Below are positions 26,578 to 33,746 of a stretch of DNA of 64,000 nucleotides, in pieces. A program made the position numbers and the translations under genes. Each line of letters begins with the position of its first letter. Position 1 is the first letter of the stretch. A model generated the notes under the pieces. That model was not told where the DNA came from, made no database searches, and saw only the letters and a program-made list of their open reading frames with translations. This DNA is from Caldilinea sp. CFX5 (GTDB lineage Bacteria; Chloroflexota; Anaerolineae; Caldilineales; Caldilineaceae): the NCBI GenBank assembly GCA_021405325.1, contig QWII01000019.1, forward strand, positions 1 through 64,000, in the 5' to 3' direction.

Positions 26578-26928
26578 ATGCCAAAAGCAACGCTCCAAAC
26601 GAACGTGCGCATGCACAACCCGATTGGCATCATCGATATTCGCGGCGAGGTGAATGACGCCGCCGAAACTGCGCTGATGAACGCCTTCCACACAGCCAGC
26701 GACAATGGCGCCAAAATCATCTTGCTCAACTTCAGCGGCCTGGACTATATGAATAGCGCCGGCATCGGTCTGCTCGTGACGTTGCTGATTCGCGTCCAAC
26801 GCAACCAACAACAGCTCTGGGCCTGTGGCCTGAGTGCGCACTATCGCGACATTTTTGTGCTGACGCGTTTGAACGAAGCGATCCGCCTCTTCGATACCGA
26901 AGCGGAGGCCATCGCTGCGCAAGGATAA
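26578..26928 (+). CDS. STAS-domain anti-sigma-factor antagonist
   Basis: 116 residues. NPIGIIDIRGEVNDAAETAL and IILLNFSGLDYMNSAGIGLLVTLL form the STAS fold; the Ser in MNSAG is the usual phosphorylation site in SpoIIAA/RsbV proteins. AGAGGAGACCC precedes the start. Its position right after the phosphatase/kinase gene makes it the likely substrate of both domains. No anti-sigma target or sigma factor is encoded nearby. Confidence 0.9.
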   Translation: MPKATLQTNVRMHNPIGIIDIRGEVNDAAETALMNAFHTASDNGAKIILLNFSGLDYMNSAGIGLLVTLLIRVQRNQQQLWACGLSAHYRDIFVLTRLNEAIRLFDTEAEAIAAQG

Positions 26929-26953
26929 AGCGCTCTGCCAAGGAGGCCAACCT

Positions 26954-27730
26954 ATGACCACAAACAATCACACCACCCCGCCCCGCTCGCCCGAAACAAG
27001 CTGGGCAAAGCCGGTTGACCGGCTGGCCGTGGGCGACTTACCCGCCGATGCCGTCAACTTGAATGTGGATCGCCGCCACTTGTCCGGCCCGGTGCGCGGC
27101 TTTGGGCAACTGTGGCAGAAGAGCTATCGCATCACCTTTGCCGGGGCCGCGCCCGCGCCGGACGAAGTCATTCGCGAGTGGAAAACCCACTTTAGCGAAT
27201 TTTGGCCGCCGGGGCACCGTTTCTTCGCGACTGTGGCGGCGATCAAACCCGGCGATGTCGCCGTCCTCAACCTGGCCGGCCCCGGCGGCGTGAGCATCCC
27301 TGGCGGCGCGCCCCTGATCGCCACCGGCGTCATGGTGATCTATGCTGACGACGAATCGTTTAGCTTTATGACCTCGGAAGGTCATCCCTTTGCGGGCCTG
27401 ATCACCTTTAGTGCAGCGCGCGAGGATGACCAGACCAGGGCGCAGATTCAAGCGCTGGTGCGCGCCAACGATCCGCTCTATGAATTGATGATGCGGCTGG
27501 GCATGTCCAAGGTCGAAGATGAGTTCTGGTGCGCCACCTTGCAACAGCTCGCCGCCCATTTTGGCGCCACTGGGCAACCTATCCAGCAATCTGTACTAGT
27601 TGACACCCAGGTGCGCTGGCGCGAGGCTAAAAACATCTGGCATAACGCCGCCCTGCGCACCGCGCTTTATACATTGACGGCGCCCCTACGCTGGCTTAAA
27701 AGAGCGTGCGTTGCACGGGTCAGACGATGA
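26954..27730 (+). CDS. Conserved protein of unknown function, 258 aa
   Basis: Contains RGFGQLWQKSYRITFAG, EVIREWKTHFSEFWPPG, VMVIYADDESFSFMTSEGHPFAG and ITFSA. I recognise this as a recurring but unnamed family and cannot assign a function; a lipid- or polyketide-binding fold is only a guess. No signal peptide or membrane helix. Ribosome binding site CCAAGGAGGCC. The last ten codons lie inside an inverted repeat arm (27701-27722), so the C-terminus may have been altered by that element. Confidence 0.65.
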   Translation: MTTNNHTTPPRSPETSWAKPVDRLAVGDLPADAVNLNVDRRHLSGPVRGFGQLWQKSYRITFAGAAPAPDEVIREWKTHFSEFWPPGHRFFATVAAIKPGDVAVLNLAGPGGVSIPGGAPLIATGVMVIYADDESFSFMTSEGHPFAGLITFSAAREDDQTRAQIQALVRANDPLYELMMRLGMSKVEDEFWCATLQQLAAHFGATGQPIQQSVLVDTQVRWREAKNIWHNAALRTALYTLTAPLRWLKRACVARVRR

Positions 27731-27772
27731 TGCGGTCATACAAACATCTGTGACCCGTGCAACGCACGCTCT
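27701..27772. repeat. 72-bp hairpin overlapping a gene end
   Basis: Perfect 22-bp arms, 27701-27722 (AGAGCGTGCGTTGCACGGGT plus CA) and 27751-27772, with a 28-base loop. The left arm provides the last codons and part of the stop context of the gene at 26954. It could act as a transcription terminator or be a small inserted palindrome. Confidence 0.85.
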
Positions 27773-27806
27773 CGGCGATAAGGAAACCGTTGCGGAATTG
27801 GGAAAC

Positions 27807-27895
27807 GCTCATCTACAGAAAGTGTGAGGTTTCGACCCGCCACACCTGTCAGGTTTCCAAAACCTGACAGGTGTTCACACTTTCCGTAGATGAGC
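27807..27895 (-). repeat. 89-bp palindromic interspersed element, copy B
   Basis: The reverse complement matches the element at 6915-7003 at 88 of 89 positions, including both terminal inverted repeats and the 33-bp central palindrome (27842-27874). The two copies thus flank a 20.8-kb segment in opposite orientation. No target-site duplication is evident at either copy. Confidence 0.9.
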
Positions 27896-27923
27896 CTTGG
27901 GAAAAATGAGGTAAACTGACACC

Positions 27924-28649
27924 ATGAGCAACAACAACCTGTTTGACATTAAGAGTCGTCCCGCCGATTCACCCCTGGTCGAAACGATCTGGCGCAGCCA
28001 AAGCAACGAGGCTGGCCCCTTTCTCTCGATCGCGACAAGCCGGTTGGAGATGGTGATCGCGCGCTACGAAGAGCAAAGCTATGTGTCAATACGTGGCCCT
28101 GAGACCCACCCCACGGTTGCCCACTGCCCACCGGATGGCGAATGGCTCGGCATCCAGTTCACCCACGGTGTCTTTATGCCCCATCTGCCCACCAGCGATT
28201 TGGTCGATGGTGAAGCCAAGCTACCGTCGGCGTCTGGGCGCGCCTTCTGGTTACACGGCTCGGCGTGGGAATTCCCTACCTTTGACAATGTCGAGACCTT
28301 TGTCGCGCGACTGGTTCAGGAAGAATTACTCGTCTGCGATCCGATTGTGACGGCGGCCTTGCAAGGGCACGCCACTGACCTCACGCCGCGTTCAGTGCGC
28401 CGCCATCTCCTGCGCGCCGCCGGTTTAACACATGGAACAATCAGCCAAATCGAACGCGCCCGCCTGGCTACGGCGCTCTTGCGCCAAGGGGTGTCGATCC
28501 TCGATACGGTCGATGTGGCCGGCTATGCCGATCAACCGCATCTGACCCGCTCGCTCAAACAGCTAGTCGGTCAAACCCCGGCCCAACTGGCGTCAGCCAG
28601 CAATGCAATGCCGTTGTCGTTTTTAGCCATGCCTGCACTGGCTGAATAA
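27924..28649 (+). CDS. AraC-family transcriptional regulator
   Basis: 241 residues. The C-terminal part (about 155-232) holds the two helix-turn-helix units: SVRRHLLRAAGLTHGTISQ, then RARLATALLRQGVSILDTVD and AGYADQPHLTRSLKQLVGQTPAQL. The N-terminal part is a cupin-like sensory domain without an obvious ligand motif. No strong ribosome binding site (TGAGGTAAACTGACACC). The only recognised transcription factor in the chromosomal part, so it may control some of the neighbouring enzyme genes. Confidence 0.85.
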   Translation: MSNNNLFDIKSRPADSPLVETIWRSQSNEAGPFLSIATSRLEMVIARYEEQSYVSIRGPETHPTVAHCPPDGEWLGIQFTHGVFMPHLPTSDLVDGEAKLPSASGRAFWLHGSAWEFPTFDNVETFVARLVQEELLVCDPIVTAALQGHATDLTPRSVRRHLLRAAGLTHGTISQIERARLATALLRQGVSILDTVDVAGYADQPHLTRSLKQLVGQTPAQLASASNAMPLSFLAMPALAE

Positions 28650-28962
28650 GTGCGCCTGCCTTCCCCACCCGACAACGATCCGGCGACCGCGCCCTCGACT
28701 AGTACAGAGCGGCCTAAGTAAGCCAGTAGGTCAGTAGGACAGTAAGTCAGTGACTGTCTCACTGTCTCACTGGCAACTATGGGTTTATTTACGCCGTCGT
28801 GTACTAGTGTCCCTTTTGTTCAAGACAAATGCGTCCCGCCGCACTATAATAGGGCGGTAAACCAGTCACGACTTAGGTACTTGCCCGAACGGGCGGGTTC
28901 CTGGTATAAGTCTGACCGCTCGAAAAGATGGACAAAATAATGAACAAGCAAGGAGAACGAAC
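28650..28962 (+). other. Intergenic region with short direct repeats and a promoter
   Basis: No gene is seen. From about 28,708 to 28,780 there are loose repeats of a 7-8-base unit (CAGTAGG, CAGTAAG, CTGTCTCA) that can fold back on each other. A promoter lies at 28822-28850. The remainder has no feature I recognise. Confidence 0.5.
28822..28850 (+). promoter_or_regulatory. Sigma-70-type promoter upstream of the reductase at 28963
   Basis: AAGACA (28822-28827) and TATAAT (28845-28850) are separated by exactly 17 bases; the -10 box is consensus. It would give a leader of about 105 bases before the start at 28963. Confidence 0.55.
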
Positions 28963-29547
28963 ATGAGAAAACTGATTGTTTCAGAATTTGTTTCGCTTGA
29001 CGGGGTGATGCAGGCGCCCGGTGGCGCTGAAGAAGACACCGAGGGCGGTTTTGCCCACGGTGGTTGGACCATGCCCTACTGGCACGACGACATGGGCGCC
29101 GATTTCTTTGCCGCCATGAATGAGTGTGACGCCTTTTTGCTGGGGCGGAAAACCTGGCAGGGGCATAGTGTCTTTGAGCAACTGCCCGAAGGCGACCCCT
29201 TTGGCGATCTGATGAAAGGGATGAAGAAATATGTGGTCTCGACCACGCTGCAATCCACCGATGCCTGGCGCAACTCGACCATTATCAGCCGGAATGTCAT
29301 CGAAGAGGTGCGCAAGCTAAAGGCGCAGCCCGGCAAGAACATCTACATGGATGGCAGCAGCGTCCTGGTGCATACGTTGGCGCAACACAAGCTGGTGGAT
29401 GAGTACCGGTTCCTGGTCTATCCGCTGGCGCTGGGTGGCGGCAAACGAGTCTTCCCGGAGGGGTTGCGGGTCGATATGCAACTCATCGAAACCAAACCGT
29501 ACCCAACGGGCGTGGTTTTGCTGCGCTATGCCGTGAACAGTGCATAG
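28963..29547 (+). CDS. RibD_C/DHFR-like reductase, 194 aa
   Basis: RKLIVSEFVSLDGVMQAPGG, then AFLLGRKTWQGHSVFEQLP, KYVVSTTL, and IYMDGSSVLVHTLAQHKLVDEYRFLVYPLALGGGKRVF are the full set of RibD_C/DHFR-like blocks. AAGGAGAACGAAC precedes the start. This member looks complete and has its own promoter. NADPH-dependent reduction is expected; substrate unknown. Confidence 0.85.
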   Translation: MRKLIVSEFVSLDGVMQAPGGAEEDTEGGFAHGGWTMPYWHDDMGADFFAAMNECDAFLLGRKTWQGHSVFEQLPEGDPFGDLMKGMKKYVVSTTLQSTDAWRNSTIISRNVIEEVRKLKAQPGKNIYMDGSSVLVHTLAQHKLVDEYRFLVYPLALGGGKRVFPEGLRVDMQLIETKPYPTGVVLLRYAVNSA

Positions 29548-29554
29548 ACTGATC

Positions 29555-29636
29555 GGAATCGACCCAGTACAGTTCTTTGGGCGCACGACTCTTTCAGAAA
29601 GAGCGTGCGCCCAAAGAACTGCACCGGGTCGATTCC
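29555..29636. repeat. 82-bp hairpin, near-perfect 39-bp arms
   Basis: Arms 29555-29594 and 29598-29636 (GGAATCGACCC...GCGCACG) pair with only two mismatches and one single-base bulge around a 3-base loop. It follows the reductase stop by 7 bases. It has the form of a fold-back miniature element and could also terminate transcription. Confidence 0.85.
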
Positions 29637-30004
29637 AAGACAACCAGCAATGGCGTTGTGATTGTAACCTACCGGCCATGAGCGGGAGCAAGGAAACGTT
29701 GGACGCGCCGCTGTACACACTATGGAAGACGCGACCGGGGCGCTATTTGCACAGCTGCTCCTGAGCAAGCGGCCGCAAAGGAGACTGCTGGCGGCATTAA
29801 TTTTGTCTAGTTCCGCAGCCTTGCCATGCGCAGTCGCCCAGGCCCAGGCGGTGCGCACATTTTCGAGTTGCGATTCGGATTTGTATCCCTTCTATACTTC
29901 CTATGTATACCTGGCTCCATTGCTTCCGGCCTTGAACCCTCTAGCATGATGGGAAGAGACGCAGGACGCGGGGGATCCAAGGCTACAGCAGAAAGGAGAA
30001 TAGC
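29637..30004. other. Non-coding stretch of about 370 bases
   Basis: No gene is convincing here. An open frame from 29722 to 29949 has a weakly signal-peptide-like middle but no ribosome binding site and no recognisable motif. The last 15 bases hold the ribosome binding site of the next gene. Confidence 0.4.
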
Positions 30005-30349
30005 ATGGCCAAACTCAAAATCAATGAGCAGGCGCTAAAAAAGGCGCACGGTTTAATCAAAAGTCATCACTATGTGTTGGACAGTGATTGGAGCGATGCC
30101 CAGCCGAGTGAGGCAGATGAAAATCACTATCGGGAAGCGCACGGCTGGGACGCGTATGGCGAGTGGTTTTTGGGGCTTGACCCTGATGCCGGCGCTGAGA
30201 CCAAGCAGCGCTACAAATTCCCCTATGGCGACTTCCAACGCCTGCACCGCAGCGGCCTGATTGCGGCCAAGCAGCGCGCCGCCCAAAATGATTATCTGGC
30301 GATTGAGGAAGCCGCCGATGAGTTGCTGGCCGAAATTGATAAACGGTAG
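30005..30349 (+). CDS. Conserved small protein of unknown function, 114 aa
   Basis: Strong ribosome binding site GAAAGGAGAATAGC. The sequence is polar, with KFPYGDFQRLHRSGLIAAKQ, RAAQNDYLAIEEAADELL and an N-terminal SDWSDAQPS. This reads like a widely conserved unnamed family, but I cannot name a function. It is the last chromosomal gene before the prophage attachment site. Confidence 0.65.
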   Translation: MAKLKINEQALKKAHGLIKSHHYVLDSDWSDAQPSEADENHYREAHGWDAYGEWFLGLDPDAGAETKQRYKFPYGDFQRLHRSGLIAAKQRAAQNDYLAIEEAADELLAEIDKR

Positions 30350-30428
30350 CAGCACAGAGCCGAAGCGGCAGAAGGAGATTGGATAAGGCGTTCGATCATG
30401 AATGACCAGCACAAGTATTCCCTGTTAC

Positions 30429-30505
30429 ACAGGACTTACGCAAGACGAATTACTGCCGGGAACCCTCTGGGTTCCCGGCAGTAATTCGTCTTGCGTAAGT
30501 CCTGT
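30429..30505. repeat. Perfect 77-bp palindrome
   Basis: Two perfect 37-bp arms (30429-30465 and 30469-30505) with a 3-base loop. The ends read ACAGGACTTACGCAA, which resembles the terminal repeat of some IS5-type insertion sequences as I remember them, so a miniature non-autonomous element is likely. There is no coding sequence in it. Confidence 0.85.
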
Positions 30506-30577
30506 ACAGTTACTTGATCACCGTTGAGCGCGGCCCAGCTATCGTTAACTGTAAGATCTGTAAACTCCCCCACTAAC

Positions 30578-30616
30578 AAAAAGCAGTGTGCCTCAGGAAT
30601 AGGCACACTGCTTTTT
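30578..30616. terminator. Bidirectional intrinsic terminator
   Basis: Perfect 16-bp arms (30578-30593 and 30601-30616) beginning with A5 and ending with T5, loop of 7. It would stop transcripts entering from either side, just outside the prophage edge. The remaining bases to 30720 show no gene. Confidence 0.8.
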
Positions 30617-30720
30617 AGAAGCTTATCAATTGAATACCCAACAGATAGTCGCAAGGCAACCAGCTTACTGGACTGCCCCTCAAGAACGACCAATTCTCGG
30701 CTAATCCCGTAAAGGTGAGG

Positions 30721-30767
30721 GGCGCTTGATGGGGCTCGAACCCACAACATCTTGATCCACAATTAAG
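30721..30767 (-). other. Attachment site candidate: 3' half of tRNA-His
   Basis: On the minus strand the order is an anticodon arm with loop TTGTGGA (anticodon GTG, His), a five-base variable region, T arm with GTTCGAGCC, the 7-base 3' acceptor strand and discriminator C, which fits tRNA-His. CCA is not encoded. The anticodon stem has one mismatch and nothing before it folds into a D arm: the 5' half is missing, replaced by the prophage-side hairpin at 30765. This is what remains of the original tRNA 3' end after integration. Confidence 0.7.
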
Positions 30768-30798
30768 GGGTGTGATACCGCTACGTATCACACCCCTT
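30765..30798. terminator. Hairpin terminator at the prophage edge
   Basis: Arms AAGGGGTGTGATA (30765-30777) and complement (30786-30798) with T6 following. It overlaps the tRNA fragment by three bases and lies downstream of the integrase gene, so it probably ends integrase transcription. Confidence 0.75.
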
Positions 30799-30864
30799 TT
30801 TTCGTTTAAACCAGGGTCTCAGCACTTGACAGCAAATTAAGCGCTGTGGCTTCGGTAAATGCTA

Positions 30865-31848
30865 TTAACTTTTTTCGTCAGGTTGGCGCTTCGGTCGATG
30901 AGCGGTCATCTCGGCCATAATCGCCTTGTATTGGTCGGTGACGCCGGCCAGATTGTCCCACAGCGCGTAGATGTCGGCGGTGGTACTCATCCGCTGATGA
31001 CCGAGGATGCGTTGAATCAACTTCATATCGGCGCCCTTGTCCAACATGTAGCGCGCCAGGCCATGCCGAAACTTGTGCGGGGTCAGGCGCGTAACGCCGG
31101 CCCGCTCGCACAACTGCGTTAGCCGTTGGCGCACCCCGTTGGTCGAAAGCACGCCATCCACGCCCATGCGCCCATCGCTGGCCAGAAACACCCGGCTATC
31201 GGTCCAGGCCGGGCGGGCATAAAGATAGGCCACAAAGGCCCGGATCACCGGTTCCAGCAACGGGATCAGGTGATCGTCGCCACCCTTCTTCCGCACGATC
31301 AGCAGGCGATTCCGAATATCGTAATCTTCAATGCGCAGCCGACAGAGTTCGGCCACCCGAATGCCGCAGAGATACAGCGTGTTGACTAGCAAATAATCAC
31401 GCGCATCAACCCAGTTGTTCGCCAGTGGAATGGCGGCGATCAATTGCTCGTACTCTTCGGGTGTGGTGCGGCGAGGCTGGCGCTTGGGGACATGGGGCGC
31501 TTCCACTTCGGTGAGCGGGTTCCACGCCAAAAGCGGCTTGCCATTCCGCTTCCGATTACACAGCCACGTCAAAAACACATTGAGCGCCCGGTGGGCGCCA
31601 CTCACCGACGCCGGCTGTAGCCCACGGCCGGGTGGATCGCCATCGGTTGGGGTCGCCAGGTAGACATAATACTTCTCGAAGGTGGTGGGCTGTAGCCAGT
31701 CATCGGCGGGGATGTCGCCGCCGGCGATCTGGTCGGTCAGCCACGTATAAAAGGCGCGGATCTGGATGGCGTACCAATCCAGGGTTGTGGGCGCCAGTTT
31801 CGTGGTCTTGGCGATGCGGAACTCCGCCAAGGCATCCAACAGGTTCAT
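30865..31848 (-). CDS. int: Tyrosine-family site-specific integrase
   Basis: 327 residues. N-terminal SAM-like core-binding domain (about 1-110) and C-terminal catalytic domain with all active residues visible: Arg164 in GIRVAEL, Lys188 region, His258 and Arg261 in TPHKFRH, His284 in LGHQ and nucleophile Tyr294 in STTADIYA. It closely resembles XerC/D-type recombinases. It is the only clear minus-strand gene of the window and points toward the tRNA-His attachment site 100 bases away, the usual arrangement for tRNA-targeting elements. Confidence 0.93.
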   Translation of the reverse strand: MNLLDALAEFRIAKTTKLAPTTLDWYAIQIRAFYTWLTDQIAGGDIPADDWLQPTTFEKYYVYLATPTDGDPPGRGLQPASVSGAHRALNVFLTWLCNRKRNGKPLLAWNPLTEVEAPHVPKRQPRRTTPEEYEQLIAAIPLANNWVDARDYLLVNTLYLCGIRVAELCRLRIEDYDIRNRLLIVRKKGGDDHLIPLLEPVIRAFVAYLYARPAWTDSRVFLASDGRMGVDGVLSTNGVRQRLTQLCERAGVTRLTPHKFRHGLARYMLDKGADMKLIQRILGHQRMSTTADIYALWDNLAGVTDQYKAIMAEMTAHRPKRQPDEKS

Positions 31849-31910
31849 ACGGTTCTCCCAATTCGTTTGGTCAGCAATGAGTCAGCGATGAATGATAAGC
31901 CAACGCCTGT

Positions 31911-31956
31911 TGGGAGGCAGGCGGCCCAGCGGAGCAAGCGTGAAGCCTGCCTCCCA
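31911..31956. repeat. Hairpin in the divergent region between integrase and early genes
   Basis: Perfect 12-bp arms (31911-31922 TGGGAGGCAGGC and 31945-31956) with a 22-base loop, in the 221-base space between the oppositely oriented integrase and first early gene. Promoters for both directions must lie here; I cannot fix them. Confidence 0.65.
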
Positions 31957-32069
31957 TAGTAACACAGCTTTGTGCTACTACTCAAGATGACCGCCCCGAT
32001 AGCACGTCAGTTGTTTTCAGTTCCCTTAACAATGTTTCTTGGCAATACCAATTGTAGAAAGGTTGCAAT

Positions 32070-32438
32070 ATGAACCGCTATACCATTCCCTTCCCGGAAG
32101 CGCTGAAACTGGCCGCGCAGCGGCGGGCAGAACGGCACGCCCACTACCAAGCGCTGCTGGACGAAATGATCGCCGACGGCGAAGCTGTCAACATCAATCC
32201 TAGTCAGTTGATTATTCTAGAAGACGCTGGTCTGGACTATGACTTTGCAACAGGCTTTTGTACCGAGCGCCTGCCGCTGATCGAGGCGGCGCCGCAGCCC
32301 GTGGGCGCCCTGCCCAACCGCCAGCAGTTTTATCTAAACCGCCAGCAGTTTTATCTACAGGTGGCGACGACGTTGCCGACCGTGGAGCGCGCCGAACTTT
32401 TGCAGGAGATGAGCCGCGAAATGACGGCAACGCTCTAA
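32070..32438 (+). CDS. Unknown early phage protein with a tandem NRQQFYL repeat
   Basis: 122 residues, no recognised domain. Near residue 86 the seven residues NRQQFYL occur twice in tandem, encoded by two 21-bp copies that are identical. AGAAAGGTTGC precedes the start. First rightward gene of the prophage, so candidates include a regulator or excisionase, but no helix-turn-helix is evident. Confidence 0.6.
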   Translation: MNRYTIPFPEALKLAAQRRAERHAHYQALLDEMIADGEAVNINPSQLIILEDAGLDYDFATGFCTERLPLIEAAPQPVGALPNRQQFYLNRQQFYLQVATTLPTVERAELLQEMSREMTATL

Positions 32439-32451
32439 GGAGGGCGCCACG

Positions 32452-32670
32452 ATGTTTACGATTTCGCCCGAAGTGAACAGCCGGTTGGAGACGGAAATTC
32501 AGACGATCATCCAATCCATGCGCACAGCGGCAGAGACCCAGCGGGAATACAGCATTGGCGCCCTGTCGGCGCTGCTGTGGGCGCAGAGCGGCGGTGAAAC
32601 GTTGCGCTCGACGGCCTTTGTCCAAGCGTGTGCATGGTGGGACAAGATGAGAGAGGAGGCGCCGGCATGA
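32452..32670 (+). CDS. Unknown small phage protein, 72 aa
   Basis: Helical, acidic, no recognised domain. TAAGGAGGGCGCCACG gives a strong ribosome binding site. Its stop overlaps the next start (ATGA at 32667). The middle (YSIGALSALLWAQSGG) resembles the next product (YYVGQITALMWTLKQR), so the two are likely diverged paralogues. Confidence 0.65.
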   Translation: MFTISPEVNSRLETEIQTIIQSMRTAAETQREYSIGALSALLWAQSGGETLRSTAFVQACAWWDKMREEAPA

Positions 32671-32924
32671 AGACAATTGAAGAGATTCAAACGCAACTGC
32701 ACCGGATTCAAGACACGCTGCATCTACACGCCGACGCATTCATGGAATACTACGTCGGCCAGATCACGGCGTTGATGTGGACGTTGAAACAACGGCCCAG
32801 CTGGGTCGATTGCCACATTGCCGCCAATGACATTTGGGAGTATAGCCGGCGGACACGCAGCCTGTTGCTGTCCGTCCTGCCGGATCAGAAAGAGGTAACG
32901 CATGGCAACACCAACGTGGGGTAG
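32667..32924 (+). CDS. Unknown small phage protein, 85 aa
   Basis: Start 32667 is chosen for GAGGAGGCGCCGGC and the ATGA overlap with the upstream gene. Helical, no known domain; similar in its middle to the 72-residue protein before it. Overlaps the next gene by 23 bases. Confidence 0.6.
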   Translation: MKTIEEIQTQLHRIQDTLHLHADAFMEYYVGQITALMWTLKQRPSWVDCHIAANDIWEYSRRTRSLLLSVLPDQKEVTHGNTNVG

Positions 32925-33102
32925 TTTGGCCGAGGCGGCGATCAACAAGATGCCGACCTGGGAAAAGCACTTTGCCGAAGCGGGGATGCTGATCACCTTT
33001 CGGTTGAAGGTAGCGAGCGTAGAGGCGTCCGGCTGGGCGCTGGGGAAGACGATGCAAGAGATTGAAAGCGAAGCCGCCAGACGGCTACAGGAGGGGGAAT
33101 AA
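32902..33102 (+). CDS. Unknown small phage protein, 66 aa
   Basis: Amphipathic, no recognised domain (ATPTWGSLAEAAINKMPTWE near the start). GAAAGAGGTAACGC upstream. The stop overlaps the following ATG (TAATG). Confidence 0.6.
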   Translation: MATPTWGSLAEAAINKMPTWEKHFAEAGMLITFRLKVASVEASGWALGKTMQEIESEAARRLQEGE

Positions 33103-33257
33103 TGGCACGCAAAGCGAAGGGCAAGAAGAAGAGCAACTGGAAGGGCGGCAGCTTCCGGGCTGCGGTGGGCGGCTATCTGCGCAAGAAGTGTGGGCGGGCG
33201 GCCAGTCGGGCGGGGCGTGGGTTGCGCAAGGGGTTGCGGCGCTGCCTGCGGGCATAA
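33102..33257 (+). CDS. Very basic 51-residue protein
   Basis: Begins MARKAKGKKKSNWKGG and ends in RKGLRRCLRA; about four in ten residues are Lys or Arg. ATG 33102 overlaps the previous stop and GAGGGGG lies 6 bases upstream. The charge suggests nucleic acid or phosphate binding. No family recognised. Confidence 0.55.
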   Translation: MARKAKGKKKSNWKGGSFRAAVGGYLRKKCGRAASRAGRGLRKGLRRCLRA

Positions 33258-33266
33258 AATGGGAAA

Positions 33267-33302
33267 GCGCCTGATGCTAGTGATCAAGCCGGCATCAGGC
33301 GC
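33267..33302. terminator. Hairpin, possible terminator
   Basis: Perfect 11-bp arms (33267-33277 GCGCCTGATGC and 33292-33302), 14-base loop, no T run. It separates the small-gene block from the membrane protein at 33347. Confidence 0.5.
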
Positions 33303-33346
33303 TCTACTGACTGACCCCAGTCACATCAGCAAAGGGAGTATACACC

Positions 33347-33577
33347 ATGAACTACGAAAATGCACACGACATCACCAACAGTAATAGCGGAAACTACTAC
33401 AGCTATACCTATGTCACCAATCACATCACCGATTCTTTCAACACCAAGCACAAAAACAGCCACAACGGCCACGGACGGGGTGCGGTGGGGTGCCTGCTCC
33501 CCGTGCTGGTGATTGTGCTGCCGGCACTGGCGCTCCTCTGGTTTGCCTTCTCGCTGCTCGCCAGCGTGCTAACGTAG
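33347..33577 (+). CDS. Small membrane protein, 76 aa
   Basis: A hydrophilic, Asn/Tyr/His-rich N-terminal half (about 1-45) and one C-terminal membrane helix (LLPVLVIVLPALALLWFAF). AAAGGGAGTATACACC precedes the start. Unknown role; lies with two other small membrane genes next to the FtsK-like ATPase. Confidence 0.65.
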   Translation: MNYENAHDITNSNSGNYYSYTYVTNHITDSFNTKHKNSHNGHGRGAVGCLLPVLVIVLPALALLWFAFSLLASVLT

Positions 33578-33585
33578 GGGGGCGC

Positions 33586-33744
33586 ATGATCACACAACAA
33601 CTATTGAAACACAGTCAGGGCCTCGCCGAACGGTTCGGCGCCGGCAAAGTCTTGCTCTATGCGGGCGGTAGCTGTCTGTTTGTCATCGCCGGCACCGGCT
33701 TCTTTTGTTGCGGCCTGCTGCTCTTGCTCGCAGATTGGTGGTGA
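33586..33744 (+). CDS. Small membrane protein, 52 aa
   Basis: Start 33586 follows AGGGGGGCGC. A short polar N-terminus (MITQQLLKHSQGLAERFG) precedes one membrane helix ending ADWW. Stop two bases before the ATPase start, so translation is probably coupled. Confidence 0.6.
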   Translation: MITQQLLKHSQGLAERFGAGKVLLYAGGSCLFVIAGTGFFCCGLLLLLADWW

Positions 33745-33746
33745 AC

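Noticed and set aside
29722..29949. 75-codon plus-strand frame with a signal-like middle
   Set aside because: No ribosome binding site, no homologue recognised, adjacent to a fold-back element; kept only as a remark.
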